A stretch of DNA of 39,749 nt from Staphylococcus rostri (GTDB lineage: Bacteria > Bacillota > Bacilli > Staphylococcales > Staphylococcaceae): positions 1 to 39,749 of the forward strand of contig NZ_PPRF01000057.1 of the NCBI RefSeq assembly GCF_002902145.1, given 5' to 3'. Positions 1-11,841 of this stretch are shown here, piece after piece. The notes beneath the pieces were generated by a model. It was not told the origin of the DNA. It worked only from the letters and a program-made list of their open reading frames with translations, and searched no databases. The translations under genes and the position numbers were made by a program. Each line of letters opens with the position of its first letter. Within the stretch, counting starts at the first letter, position 1.

Positions 1-82
1 TCCCATGCCGAACACAGAAGTTAAGCTCTTTAGCGCCGATGGTAGTCGGACTTACGTTCCGCGAGAGTAGGACGGTGCCAGG
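1..82 (+). rRNA. rrf: 5S ribosomal RNA, 3' part (5' end outside window)
   Basis: The first 71 bases are identical to the 5S copy at the right end of the window and contain the conserved internal 5S segment around CCATGCCGAACACAGAAG. By comparison with that copy, base 1 corresponds to about nucleotide 33 of a roughly 114-nt 5S RNA, and the 3' end falls near GCCAGG at 82. A strong terminator follows directly, so this is probably the last gene of an rRNA operon that lies to the left of the window. Confidence 0.95.
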
Positions 83-91
83 TAATTCAAC

Positions 92-122
92 GAGGGAGGT
101 CATGATGACTTCTCTTTTTTTG
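92..122 (+). terminator. Intrinsic terminator of the left rRNA operon
   Basis: GAGGTC/GACTTC arms, extendable on the outside, form a hairpin with a short ATGAT loop and are followed by seven T residues. It lies 10 nt after the 5S end, as expected for the end of an rRNA transcript. Confidence 0.85.
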
Positions 123-505
123 TGCTTTTATTTAGGTTCTACATCTTTTGTGGTGGGATGGCATGATGTCACTTGTGCAAGGTCGAATGGCATAGATTTA
201 TGCAGTTCGGCTTTTTTTCATATATTTAGACTATCTATTAAATATTGATACAGAAACATCGATCAGTCACAGTGTGTTTACTCTTGATATTTAAGTTTTA
301 TCAACGTCCTAAAAAGTAAAGTGTTATATGATTGCTGCTTAGAATACTCGTAGTAATAGCTGTCTAAAACATATTTACTAGAACGTGTGATCGTTTTGAT
401 TGTGAGACGCCTAAGGGAACAAGACGAACGGAAAATCCATAGTACAGTAGCTGACTGATGTGTGGTTATCCCCTTTGGCTTGTCACACATCTACTCACCC
501 TTGCC

Positions 506-526
506 GGGACACTACGTAGTGCTCCC
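506..526. repeat. Palindrome CACTACGTAGTG with GGGA/TCCC arms
   Basis: A perfect 12-nt inverted repeat is extended by GGGA on the left and TCCC on the right with one bulged C. It could form a stem of about ten pairs. There is no T-run on either side, so it does not look like a simple terminator. It sits 10 nt left of the dispersed repeat at 537-568. Confidence 0.6.
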
Positions 527-536
527 AAAATTAGTT

Positions 537-568
537 GGAGTGAGGCACCTTGGCAAGCGAGCAATCAA
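537..568 (+). repeat. Dispersed 32-nt repeat, copy 1
   Basis: This stretch matches the reverse complement of 32866-32897 at 30 of 32 positions. The shared core includes CCTTGGCAAGCGAGCAATCAA. Weaker similarity continues a few bases to the left (CAAAA and AGT). Both copies are in gene-free DNA, which suggests a small non-coding interspersed element. Confidence 0.75.
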
Positions 569-582
569 GAGATGAGGGTATT

Positions 583-618
583 CAAAAAGCGCACAATGCT
601 ATATTGCACGCTTTTAGA
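583..618 (-). terminator. Terminator of the ABC-F gene (bidirectional shape)
   Basis: A 12-bp stem is formed by 585-596 and 604-615 around a 7-nt loop, flanked by A and T runs on both sides. On the minus strand it lies 7 nt after the ABC-F stop codon and ends in a T-run, so it should end that transcript. It also insulates the gene from the rRNA operon. Confidence 0.85.
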
Positions 619-624
619 AATATT

Positions 625-2244
625 CTAGTTTTCCGCTATATGTTTTTTCATATCATCATAGTTGCCATAGTATTTTGTTAATGTTTGATTTTCCAGTAAA
701 TACGTGGTGTGAAACAGCTTGTTGAGAAAATATCTGTCATGAGAGACGGTAATAATGGTTCCTTTAAAATCAGATAAGGCGTCTTCAATGGTTTCTTTAG
801 CGTCTATGTCTAAGTGATTGGTTGGCTCATCTAATATCAGCATATGGTAATCACTATTAACGATTTGTGCCCATCGTAAACGTACCTTTTCGCCACCGCT
901 TAAATCCTCTATATTTTTGAAGACGTCATCGCCGTAAAACATAAATTGCGCAAGAATGTGACGTGCTTTTTCTTCTGTAACATGGACTCCTTTCCTAAAG
1001 ACATTAAGCACACTGTCATTTGATTCGTTATTAAAGACATGTTGTGACAGATAACCAATTTTCAAATGATTAGCTATTTGAACGCTTCCTTCATCAGGAA
1101 TGACTTCACCTAAAATCATTTTAAGTAACGTTGATTTCCCTGTACCATTTTCACCTACAATGGCGACATGTTCATTTTTTCTGATTAACAGATTAATATT
1201 TTTAAATAATGGGGTGTTATATGTTTTTGAAACACCTTTTAGTTGAATCAGTTTATCTGCGCCAAGTGTATTATTCGTTAGAGTAAGTGCCATTTGTTTG
1301 GCGTTAAGTGTTGGTTTATCTAATTTTTTAATGCGATTGAGTGCTTTCTCCATATTTTTCGCTCGTCTAAACATAGAAGCGTTAGGCGGTTTGGCTTGGC
1401 TGGCCCATGTTCTAAGTTGTGTAATCGCCTTTTGCATTTGTTTGATCTTCTTTTGCTGTGTTTTGTATGCTTCGAAATCTGCTAAAATACGTTTTTCTCG
1501 TTCGTCAACAAAGTATGAGTAGTTGCCATGATAGTGATGTAGTTGTTGTTGGTCTATTTCAACGATTTGATTTGTCACTTCGTCTAAAAAGTATCTATCA
1601 TGCGACACGATTACAACGGCACCTGTGTATTGTTTGATATACTGTGCAAGCCACTCAATGGACTGAATATCCAAGTGGTTAGTTGGTTCATCTAGCAATA
1701 GAAGTTCCGTTGGCTGGAGTAATAGCTTTGCGAGACATACTTTGGTACGCTCACCACCCGACAGTGTGCCCCATGTCATTTCTAGTAATGATATGATTTT
1801 TAATCCATGTGCGACACGACGTATTTTGGCATCTATTTCATAACCACCATGTGCTTCATAGTACGATTGTAGTGTGCCGTATTGTGTCATATAACTGTCT
1901 AGGTTCTCTGTATCTACTGCCATTTGTTGTGTCAGTGTATCAAGTTGCTGTGAGATATCATGTAGTTTTTGAAATGCAGACTCTAAGTATGTGTATATTG
2001 ATATGTCATCATTCATATTAGGAACTTGAGCCAAATAGCCAATGTCGATGTCCTTTTTCCAACTGATTGTACCTGAAGAAGGGGATTCGATGCCTGCAAG
2101 TAGCTTGAGTAATGTGGTTTTACCCTCGCCGTTTCTTCCTACAACGCCTATGATATCACCGGCATTGAGGGTTAACTTAACTTGATCGAATAATATGTGG
2201 TCTAAATAATGTTTTGATAAAGAAGAGGTATTTAAAATATTCAT
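625..2244 (-). CDS. ABC-F family ATPase, probable ribosome-protection or translation factor
   Basis: The 539-residue protein has two ABC ATPase domains and no membrane segments, which defines the ABC-F family acting on the ribosome. Domain 1 has Walker A GRNGEGKT (36-43), signature LSGGE (161-165), LLLDEPTNHLD (182-192) and SHDRYF (214-219). Domain 2 has GENGTGKS (364-371), LSGGE (448-452) and LDEPTNHLD (471-479). A basic interdomain linker of about 80 residues (roughly 240-320) would reach toward the peptidyl-transferase centre. The start is supported by GGAGG 9 nt upstream. The gene stands alone, has its own promoter and terminator, opposes all neighbours and looks more AT-rich than they do. 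An elaborate leader precedes it, as for antibiotic-resistance ABC-F genes such as vmlR. I infer a resistance-type factor, but a housekeeping ABC-F is possible. No drug specificity can be read from the sequence. Confidence 0.88.
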   Translation of the reverse strand: MNILNTSSLSKHYLDHILFDQVKLTLNAGDIIGVVGRNGEGKTTLLKLLAGIESPSSGTISWKKDIDIGYLAQVPNMNDDISIYTYLESAFQKLHDISQQLDTLTQQMAVDTENLDSYMTQYGTLQSYYEAHGGYEIDAKIRRVAHGLKIISLLEMTWGTLSGGERTKVCLAKLLLQPTELLLLDEPTNHLDIQSIEWLAQYIKQYTGAVVIVSHDRYFLDEVTNQIVEIDQQQLHHYHGNYSYFVDEREKRILADFEAYKTQQKKIKQMQKAITQLRTWASQAKPPNASMFRRAKNMEKALNRIKKLDKPTLNAKQMALTLTNNTLGADKLIQLKGVSKTYNTPLFKNINLLIRKNEHVAIVGENGTGKSTLLKMILGEVIPDEGSVQIANHLKIGYLSQHVFNNESNDSVLNVFRKGVHVTEEKARHILAQFMFYGDDVFKNIEDLSGGEKVRLRWAQIVNSDYHMLILDEPTNHLDIDAKETIEDALSDFKGTIITVSHDRYFLNKLFHTTYLLENQTLTKYYGNYDDMKKHIAEN

Positions 2245-2410
2245 GTTTTGCTTCCTCCATTATAGCTGTAGGGAAGCACGAAAGGTGTCGGCTCCTTACA
2301 ACGTGATTGTTTTGTTCAAAAAAGACAGACTCCACCAATTTTGAAAAAACAGTCGCAAATTTGTTGCGAATGATCTGTAAAAATCTGCAACAGTAAGCTG
2401 TAAGAAACAT
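2177..2410 (-). CDS. Upstream ORF in the ABC-F leader (possible regulatory peptide)
   Basis: A 77-codon frame starts with ATG at 2410, preceded by a near-perfect Shine-Dalgarno sequence (AAGGAGGTG, 2424-2416) and correctly placed downstream of a good promoter. The peptide begins MFLTAYCCRFLQIIRN. It runs through all hairpins of the leader and ends 68 bases inside the ABC-F gene in a different frame. This is the only well-initiated frame in the leader. By analogy with other ABC-F and erm leaders, I infer that its translation, and stalling on it, controls the downstream gene. The product itself resembles nothing I know and may have no function of its own. Confidence 0.55.
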   Translation of the reverse strand: MFLTAYCCRFLQIIRNKFATVFSKLVESVFFEQNNHVVRSRHLSCFPTAIMEEAKHEYFKYLFFIKTLFRPHIIRSS

Positions 2411-2435
2411 AATGACACCTCCTTGAAATTGAACT
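2245..2435 (-). promoter_or_regulatory. ABC-F leader: candidate attenuator
   Basis: The 190-nt leader can form several competing structures. A terminator-like hairpin (TCGCAA/TTGCGA plus ACAG/CTGT, 2378-2349) is followed by six T. The same ACAGA can instead pair with TCTGT at 2329-2325, which is also followed by six T. Further down, GCTTCC (2277-2272) can pair with GGAAGC (2255-2250), which overlaps the ABC-F ribosome binding site, or with GGAGC in 2299-2291, which would free it. AGGTGTC at the uORF binding site (2420-2414) also complements GACACCT (2289-2283). The pattern fits transcription and/or translation attenuation; the pairings were found by eye. Confidence 0.55.
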
Positions 2436-2441
2436 ATCTCT

Positions 2442-2470
2442 ATTGTATCTAAAAAGTGTGATATTTTCAA
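2442..2470 (-). promoter_or_regulatory. Sigma-A promoter of the ABC-F transcript
   Basis: On the minus strand, TTGAAA (2470-2465) and TACAAT (2447-2442) are separated by exactly 17 nt. The predicted start is near 2435, about 10 nt before the uORF ribosome binding site. Confidence 0.8.
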
Positions 2471-2550
2471 AATTGCTTATGATTTTACGACGTTGTTCCC
2501 TTTTGACTTGTGCTATCATGTACAATAGATAAGAAATGGAGGCGGAGAAG

Positions 2551-4516
<1,966 letters not shown>

Positions 4517-4533
4517 ATTTAGACAGATGTCGG

Positions 4534-4562
4534 TATAGACCACTACTAAGATATGATATAAT
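4534..4562 (+). promoter_or_regulatory. Extended -10 promoter of pstA
   Basis: TGATATAAT forms an extended -10 element (TATAAT at 4557-4562). A weak -35-like TATAGA lies 17 nt upstream. It would start transcription about 20 nt before the pstA coding sequence. Confidence 0.6.
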
Positions 4563-4580
4563 ACTGTGTAAGAGGTGTGA

Positions 4581-4916
<336 letters not shown>

Positions 4917-4927
4917 ACACGATACTG

Positions 4928-4983
4928 AAGGTTGTGGCAGTGTATGCACGTCTTAGGATAGCAGCCTGTCTCAACCTTTTTTG
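4928..4983 (+). terminator. Terminator after pstA
   Basis: AAGGTTG (4928-4934) pairs with CAACCTT (4972-4978), with further CAG/CTG pairing inside and a run of T at the 3' end. The loop is long, so read-through into holB is possible. Confidence 0.6.
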
Positions 4984-5005
4984 ATTTGAAGGAGGATTGT
5001 GCGCA

Positions 5006-5935
5006 GTGACGGAAATAGAACGTTTGACGGCAGCATATCGCAATGGCAAATTATCGCATGCCTATTTATTTGAAGGTAATGACGCGGAAGCAATGACGTC
5101 AACAGCGTTAGCATTTGCACAACTCATTTTATGTCAGGACAATGAACAGTGCCGTATGAAGGTGGAAATGCACAATCATCCGGATTTTCATTACGTTCGA
5201 ACAGATGAAACGAATATTAAAAAAGATCAAATCGAGCAGCTGGTACATCATATGAACCGCTTGCCGATTGAGAGTGATTATAAAGTATATGTGATTCAAG
5301 ATTTTGAAAAGCTGACAGTGCAAGGGGAAAACAGTATTTTGAAGTTTTTAGAAGAACCGCCGACCAATACGGTTGCTATTCTTTTGTCAACGAAGCCGGA
5401 ACAAATTCTTGATACGATTCATTCGCGCTGTCAACATGTGTATTTTAAACCGATGCAGCGTGCTGATTTTGTAACGTATTTAGTGGAACATGCAGAGTTT
5501 ACAAGACCTATCGCGGCGTTGATGAGCACGTATACGACGCAAGTGGAAGTGGCAACACAGCTGGCAGAGGCTTATGAACTCGCGCCGTTGCGACAAGTAA
5601 TTTTACAGTGGTGCGACAAGCTTGTGAAGCAGCAGGATATGGCGCTAATTGGCGTGATAGAATTGTTGAAGCATGCCAAAAATAAGCAGTTACAACAACT
5701 TGTGCTTGCAACGGTTAATGCATATTTTCAAGATTTAATGTATATCAAGGTCGGAATGACCGAAAAAATTATTTTCACAGAATTGCAAGGGGACTACCAA
5801 ACCATTGCAACGAAACTCGATTATCGTCAGTTGACGCATATCATTGAAACCATCACGGAAGCGCATAAAAAGCTGATGCAAAATGTGAGTCCAGCGTTGG
5901 TATTTGAGCAGATTGTTATCAAAATGAAAGGGTGA
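5006..5935 (+). CDS. holB: DNA polymerase III delta' subunit
   Basis: HolB is a clamp-loader subunit that helps load the sliding clamp. The 309-residue protein has the expected N-terminal LSHAYLFEG segment and the conserved region SILKFLEEPPTNTVAILLSTKPEQILDTIHSRCQ (sensor and SRC motif), followed by a helical C-terminal domain. The nucleotide-binding P-loop is degenerate, as is usual for delta'. TTG at 4997 is too close to the ribosome binding site; GTG at 5006 lies 10 nt after GGAGG (4991-4995) and is preferred. ricT follows after 5 nt, so the two are cotranscribed. Confidence 0.93.
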   Translation: MTEIERLTAAYRNGKLSHAYLFEGNDAEAMTSTALAFAQLILCQDNEQCRMKVEMHNHPDFHYVRTDETNIKKDQIEQLVHHMNRLPIESDYKVYVIQDFEKLTVQGENSILKFLEEPPTNTVAILLSTKPEQILDTIHSRCQHVYFKPMQRADFVTYLVEHAEFTRPIAALMSTYTTQVEVATQLAEAYELAPLRQVILQWCDKLVKQQDMALIGVIELLKHAKNKQLQQLVLATVNAYFQDLMYIKVGMTEKIIFTELQGDYQTIATKLDYRQLTHIIETITEAHKKLMQNVSPALVFEQIVIKMKG

Positions 5936-5940
5936 CGCGT

Positions 5941-6744
5941 GTGTATCTTGTCGTCGGAATATACTTTGAAAAGGCAAACACATTAGAATATTATGCGCCA
6001 GAAGAACATGCTTTGACAGAGGGACAGTATGTTGTTGTGGAATCGAATCGTGGTATAGAGATGGGGGTTGTAAAGTACGCCCCGAAAATGGTCAATGAAG
6101 CGGATGTCGTTTTGCCATTGAAACCGGTACTGCGTGTTGCGACGGAAGCGGATATGGCTGCCTATCAAGATAATATGGTAGTTGCCGCGGATGCTTTTGA
6201 ATTATGCAAAGGGTTTGTTCAAACGCTTGGGCTGGATATGAGGCTTGTGAACTGTGAATATACATTGGATCGTGCAAAAGTTATCTTCAACTTTACTGCG
6301 GATGAGCGTATTGATTTCCGTAAATTGGTGCGTATGTTAGCACAGAAATTAAAAACACGTATTGAACTGCGCCAAATTGGTGTGCGTGATGAAGCGAAGT
6401 TATTGGGCGGTATTGGTCCGTGTGGTCGCTCGCTTTGTTGTGCGACATTTTTAGGCGATTTTGAACCGGTGTCTATTAAAATGGCGAAGGATCAGAATTT
6501 ATCATTAAATCCGACGAAAATTTCGGGTGCGTGCGGGCGTTTGATGTGCTGCTTGAAGTATGAAAATGATTTTTATGAGTCGGCACGTGCGAGTATGCCC
6601 GATATTGGAGAATCTGTTGAGACGCCTGAAGGTATGGGCGAAGTGGTCGCATTGAATATTATAGATGTCACGATGCAAGTACGTCTGGAATGTGATGATC
6701 AGTTGATGGAATATCATATTGAAGAATTAGAGCTATTAAAGTGA
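5941..6744 (+). CDS. ricT: PSP1-domain protein RicT (YaaT)
   Basis: RicT is part of the RicA-RicF-RicT complex that assists RNase Y in mRNA processing in Bacillus and carries Fe-S clusters. The 267-residue protein has the PSP1 domain with a cysteine set at 161, 166, 167, 198, 203 and 204 (GPCGRSLCC and GACGRLMCC), matching the family's cluster ligands. The GTG at 5941 gives an N-terminus MYLVVGIYFEKA that lines up with B. subtilis MYNVVG, and it is 8 nt from AAAGGG. The GTG at 5932 overlaps holB and is less likely. Confidence 0.93.
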   Translation: MYLVVGIYFEKANTLEYYAPEEHALTEGQYVVVESNRGIEMGVVKYAPKMVNEADVVLPLKPVLRVATEADMAAYQDNMVVAADAFELCKGFVQTLGLDMRLVNCEYTLDRAKVIFNFTADERIDFRKLVRMLAQKLKTRIELRQIGVRDEAKLLGGIGPCGRSLCCATFLGDFEPVSIKMAKDQNLSLNPTKISGACGRLMCCLKYENDFYESARASMPDIGESVETPEGMGEVVALNIIDVTMQVRLECDDQLMEYHIEELELLK

Positions 6745-6757
6745 GGAGGCAAGCATA

Positions 6758-7120
6758 TTGGATCGAAATGAACTTTTCAATCGTTTGATGCAGCTAGAAA
6801 ATAATGTGAGTCGCATCCATGAAGATATGCAAGAACTCAAATCTCTGACTGTGGCACTTGTTGAAGAGAATGTCGCATTGCAGATAGAGAACGATAACTT
6901 AAAAACATTGATGAATCAAGAGCCTGAGTCGACGCCGGTTGAGCCGGTATCGCAAGTTCAGGAAGAGAAGAAAGCACCTCAAAAGAAACAGCGACAAAGT
7001 CGAGAATATTTTGCAACGCTTTATCGTGAAGGACTCCATATTTGTCACGATGTATTTGGCAAACACCGTAACGGACAGGATTGCATTTTCTGCATGGATA
7101 TTCTCAATGACAAGCTGTGA
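6758..7120 (+). CDS. yabA: Replication initiation control protein YabA
   Basis: YabA restrains DnaA and binds the sliding clamp DnaN, limiting re-initiation. The 120-residue protein has an N-terminal coiled coil (about 1-55, with a leucine/valine heptad pattern) and a C-terminal zinc-binding module with HICHDVFGKHRNGQDCIFC. It starts with TTG, supported by GAGGAGG 7 nt upstream and by the family N-terminus MDRNE. The middle (about 55-85) is a low-complexity Pro/Gln/Lys linker. It sits between ricT and a methyltransferase gene with 13-nt gaps, clearly within one operon. Confidence 0.94.
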   Translation: MDRNELFNRLMQLENNVSRIHEDMQELKSLTVALVEENVALQIENDNLKTLMNQEPESTPVEPVSQVQEEKKAPQKKQRQSREYFATLYREGLHICHDVFGKHRNGQDCIFCMDILNDKL

Positions 7121-7133
7121 TAGGTGACGTGTT

Positions 7134-7859
7134 ATGTTACAAGCAGATGAAAGGTTCGATTATTTGTTGAAGGAAGACTTGCGCATTATTCAAAATGATG
7201 CGGTCTTTTCTTTTTCAACGGATGCACTATTACTGGGGCATTTTACGAATGTTCGCAAGCGTGATCGCATATTGGATATGTGTACCGGAAATGGTGTGAT
7301 ACCGTTGCTGTTGTCGGATAAAGGTCAGAATGCAATCACGGGTGTGGAGATTCAACCCCGACTTGTGGATATGGCACGGCGGAGTGTGGCTGCGAATGCG
7401 TTGGAAGAGCGTATTACCATTGAAGAAATGGATATCAATGCGATACCACAACGTTTCAAGCCGGCGCAGTTTGATTTGGTAACGTGTAACCCACCGTATT
7501 TTAAAGCGAATCAAGTGCATCAACATCAGTTAGAGGCGCATAAAATTGCACGCCATGAAATTTATTGCACGTTGGATGATTGTTTGCGTGTAGCGAATCA
7601 TGCATTGAAGCAAGGTGGTCGTATGGTGATGGTTCATAGAGCAGAACGTTTGTTAGATGTGATGACGTCGATGCGTCGCTATCAACTTGAGCCGAAGCAA
7701 CTGCATATGATTTATAGTAAGCCTGGTAAAGAGGCGCAAACGATTGTGGTGGAAGCGCGCAAAGGTGGGAATCAAGGTTTGCATATTGCACCGCCATTTT
7801 ATATTTACGATGCGGACAATCAGTATACGCCAGAGATGAGGTATGTGTATTATGGGTAA
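7134..7859 (+). CDS. tRNA1(Val) (adenine-N6)-methyltransferase family protein (YabB/TrmN6-like)
   Basis: This is a class I SAM-dependent methyltransferase of 241 residues. Motif I is LDMCTGNGVIPLLL (about 45-58) and the N6-adenine/amino methylase motif NPPY occurs in VTCNPPYFKA (about 120). These features and its place next to yabA match the YabB/TrmN6 family, whose E. coli member methylates A37 of tRNA-Val. The substrate in staphylococci is inferred only. AGGTGA precedes the ATG. Its 3' end overlaps the following GIY-YIG gene by 8 nt, indicating translational coupling. Confidence 0.9.
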   Translation: MLQADERFDYLLKEDLRIIQNDAVFSFSTDALLLGHFTNVRKRDRILDMCTGNGVIPLLLSDKGQNAITGVEIQPRLVDMARRSVAANALEERITIEEMDINAIPQRFKPAQFDLVTCNPPYFKANQVHQHQLEAHKIARHEIYCTLDDCLRVANHALKQGGRMVMVHRAERLLDVMTSMRRYQLEPKQLHMIYSKPGKEAQTIVVEARKGGNQGLHIAPPFYIYDADNQYTPEMRYVYYG

Positions 7860-8100
7860 ACATTATACGTATATTGTAGAGTGTATCGACAAGTCGCTAT
7901 ATACCGGGTACACGACTGATTTGGAGGCACGTATTCATAAGCATAACGCAGGAAAAGGTGCCAAATATACAAAAACAAGACGGCCGGTACGTCTAAAACA
8001 TTATGAAATTTATGATACGAAGTCTGAAGCACTAAAACGTGAGTATGCCATTAAGCGGCTGACACGCCAACAAAAAATAGCGTTAATTGAGGAGCGATAA
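7852..8100 (+). CDS. GIY-YIG domain protein (YazA family)
   Basis: The 82-residue protein is a single GIY-YIG nuclease-like domain. The motif appears as YTYIVECIDKSLYTGYT near the N-terminus, with a downstream Arg (LEARI), a conserved GKGAKYTKTRRPV segment and SEALKREYAIKRL. Such small proteins are widespread in Firmicutes at this locus and their role is not established. The ATG at 7852 is chosen over the ATG at 7843 because a GAGGT-like site lies 9 nt away and the S. aureus homologue aligns from it. rsmI begins 2 nt after the stop. Confidence 0.9.
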   Translation: MGKHYTYIVECIDKSLYTGYTTDLEARIHKHNAGKGAKYTKTRRPVRLKHYEIYDTKSEALKREYAIKRLTRQQKIALIEER

Positions 8101-8101
8101 C

Positions 8102-8938
8102 ATGGCGCATTTGTATTTAGTAGGAACGCCTATTGGCAACTTAGAAGATATGACATTTCGTGCGATTCGCACCTTGCAAGAAGTCGACATGATTGCATGT
8201 GAAGATACGCGTGTGACGAAAAAGTTATGTCATCACTTTAATATTGAGACACCCTTGAAGTCTTACCACGAACATAACAAAGCGCAAATGACAGAAGCGT
8301 TAATTACGATAATGGAAGAAGGACGGGATATTGCGCTCGTATCAGACGCCGGTTTGCCACTCATCTCAGATCCGGGCTATGAGTTGGTTGTTCGTGCGAG
8401 AGAAGTGGGCATTCATGTTGTGCCGATTCCTGGTGCGAATGCAGGGTTGACTGCCCTGATGGCAAGTGGGCTACCGTCTTTTACGTATACGTTTTTAGGT
8501 TTTTTACCGCGCAAAGCACGTGAAAAGTTAGAATTGCTGCAAGTACGTATGTTTCAAGAAAGTACGCTTGTTCTGTATGAATCGCCATTTCGTGTGAAGG
8601 ATACGTTACAGGCGATTGCAGAAGTCGATCCGAATCGACGCGTGACACTTGGCAGAGAATTGACGAAAAAGTTCGAGCAGATTGAGACAGCGTCGGTAAA
8701 GGATTTGGTAGACCGACTTGATGATACGATTCCATTAAAAGGTGAGTTTGTCGTGCTTATTGAAGGTGCGGCACCACAAGCAACGACGGCATGGTTCGAG
8801 GGGCTATCGATTGTTGAACATGTTGATCATTACGTGCAACAACAGATGAAGCCGAAACAGGCGATTAAACAGGTTGCGCAAGAGCGTGAGATGTCGTCTA
8901 AAGAGGTATATAACATTTATCACGGTATTGACGCATAG
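8102..8938 (+). CDS. rsmI: 16S rRNA (cytidine(1402)-2'-O)-methyltransferase
   Basis: RsmI 2'-O-methylates C1402 in the decoding centre of 16S rRNA. The 279-residue protein has the tetrapyrrole-methylase fold with LVGTPIGNLEDMTFRAI (about 5-21), CEDTRVTKKL, SDAGLPLISDPGYELV and PIPGANAGLTALMASGL. The ATG follows GAGGAGCG and the preceding stop by 1 nt, so the upstream in-frame ATG at 8087 is not needed. It is the last gene of the tmk/holB-to-rsmI cluster, and metS has its own promoter after it. Confidence 0.96.
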   Translation: MAHLYLVGTPIGNLEDMTFRAIRTLQEVDMIACEDTRVTKKLCHHFNIETPLKSYHEHNKAQMTEALITIMEEGRDIALVSDAGLPLISDPGYELVVRAREVGIHVVPIPGANAGLTALMASGLPSFTYTFLGFLPRKAREKLELLQVRMFQESTLVLYESPFRVKDTLQAIAEVDPNRRVTLGRELTKKFEQIETASVKDLVDRLDDTIPLKGEFVVLIEGAAPQATTAWFEGLSIVEHVDHYVQQQMKPKQAIKQVAQEREMSSKEVYNIYHGIDA

Positions 8939-8955
8939 GCCTATGTGGTCGCATA

Positions 8956-8984
8956 TTGAAAATACAAGTGAATTTCGATATATT
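8956..8984 (+). promoter_or_regulatory. Sigma-A promoter of metS
   Basis: TTGAAA (8956-8961) and TATATT (8979-8984) are spaced by 17 nt, about 30 nt before the metS start. The untranslated leader is far too short to hold a T-box. Confidence 0.75.
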
Positions 8985-9002
8985 AGATAAGATAAGAATT
9001 GA

Positions 9003-10982
<1,980 letters not shown>

Positions 10983-10991
10983 TGATGTATT

Positions 10992-11030
10992 AAGAGGTGA
11001 GGTCATGCTTTGAAGCACTCACCTCTTTTC
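10992..11030 (+). terminator. Intrinsic terminator after metS
   Basis: A 10-bp stem (10992-11001 with 11018-11027) encloses a second TGCTT/AAGCA stem and ends in a short T-run. Confidence 0.85.
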
Positions 11031-11060
11031 TATAAGAACGATAATAGAGGAGGCAGACAT

Positions 11061-11828
11061 ATGTTAATTGATACACATGTACATTTGAATGCAGATCAAT
11101 ATGACGAAGACTTACAAGAAGTGATTGATCGTGCGCTTGAAGCGGGTGTCGACCGCATGTTTGTTGTGGGCTTTGACACGAAGACGATTGAGCGTGCGAT
11201 GCAGTTGATTAAAGACTATGACTTTATCTATGCGATTATTGGATGGCATCCGGTCGATGCAATTGATTTTACAGAAGAACGTCTGGCGTGGATTGAAGAA
11301 CTTTCACAACATCCTAAAGTGATTGGGATTGGTGAAATGGGCTTGGACTATCATTGGGATAAATCGCCAAAAGATGTCCAAAAAGAAGTGTTCCGCAAAC
11401 AGATTGCGTTGGCAAAACGTGTGAAGTTGCCAATCGTTATTCATAACCGTGAAGCGACACAAGATTGTATTGATATTTTGATGGAAGAACATGCAGAAGA
11501 AGTCGGCGGTATTATGCACAGCTTTAGCGGCTCACCTGAAATTGCGGATGTTGTGATTAATAAACTTAACTTCCATATCTCACTCGGTGGTCCAGTGACA
11601 TTTAAAAATGCGAAACAACCAAAAGAAGTTGCTAAGCACGTTCCATTAGAGCGTTTGTTAGTAGAGACAGATGCCCCGTATTTAACACCGCATCCATACC
11701 GCGGTAAACGTAATGAGCCGGCACGTGTGACACTCGTTGCTGAACAGATTGCAGAATTGCGTGGTATCACGTATGAAGAAGTCGCAAAACAAACAACAGC
11801 AAACGCGGAACGTTTGTTTAATTTATAA
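11061..11828 (+). CDS. tatD: TatD family metal-dependent hydrolase
   Basis: TatD proteins are TIM-barrel metal-dependent deoxyribonucleases/hydrolases. The 255-residue protein shows the metal ligands HVHLN (about 6-10), GEMGLDYHW (Glu about 92), VIHNREA, MHSFSG and ETDAPYLTPHPYRGKRNEP. The ATG at 11061 is preceded by GAGGAGGC. Longer in-frame starts upstream would run through the metS terminator and are not supported. rnmV follows after 13 nt, and the tatD-rnmV-rsmA order is typical of Firmicutes. The exact substrate in staphylococci is uncertain. Confidence 0.93.
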   Translation: MLIDTHVHLNADQYDEDLQEVIDRALEAGVDRMFVVGFDTKTIERAMQLIKDYDFIYAIIGWHPVDAIDFTEERLAWIEELSQHPKVIGIGEMGLDYHWDKSPKDVQKEVFRKQIALAKRVKLPIVIHNREATQDCIDILMEEHAEEVGGIMHSFSGSPEIADVVINKLNFHISLGGPVTFKNAKQPKEVAKHVPLERLLVETDAPYLTPHPYRGKRNEPARVTLVAEQIAELRGITYEEVAKQTTANAERLFNL

Positions 11829-11841
11829 AGAAGGTGTCAGT

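Larger units (their letters stand above)
123..582. other. Gene-free stretch between 5S terminator and ABC-F terminator
   Basis: Short open frames occur on both strands, but none has a ribosome binding site or a recognisable product. The stretch contains a 12-nt perfect palindrome at 510-521 and one copy of a dispersed 32-nt repeat at 537-568, both listed separately. The rest is AT-rich and I see no further structure in it. Confidence 0.6.

Noticed and set aside
2503-2526. TTGACT and TACAAT as a promoter for the decarboxylase gene
   Set aside because: Spacing is only 12 nt, too short for sigma-A. No better pair was found, so the true promoter remains unassigned.
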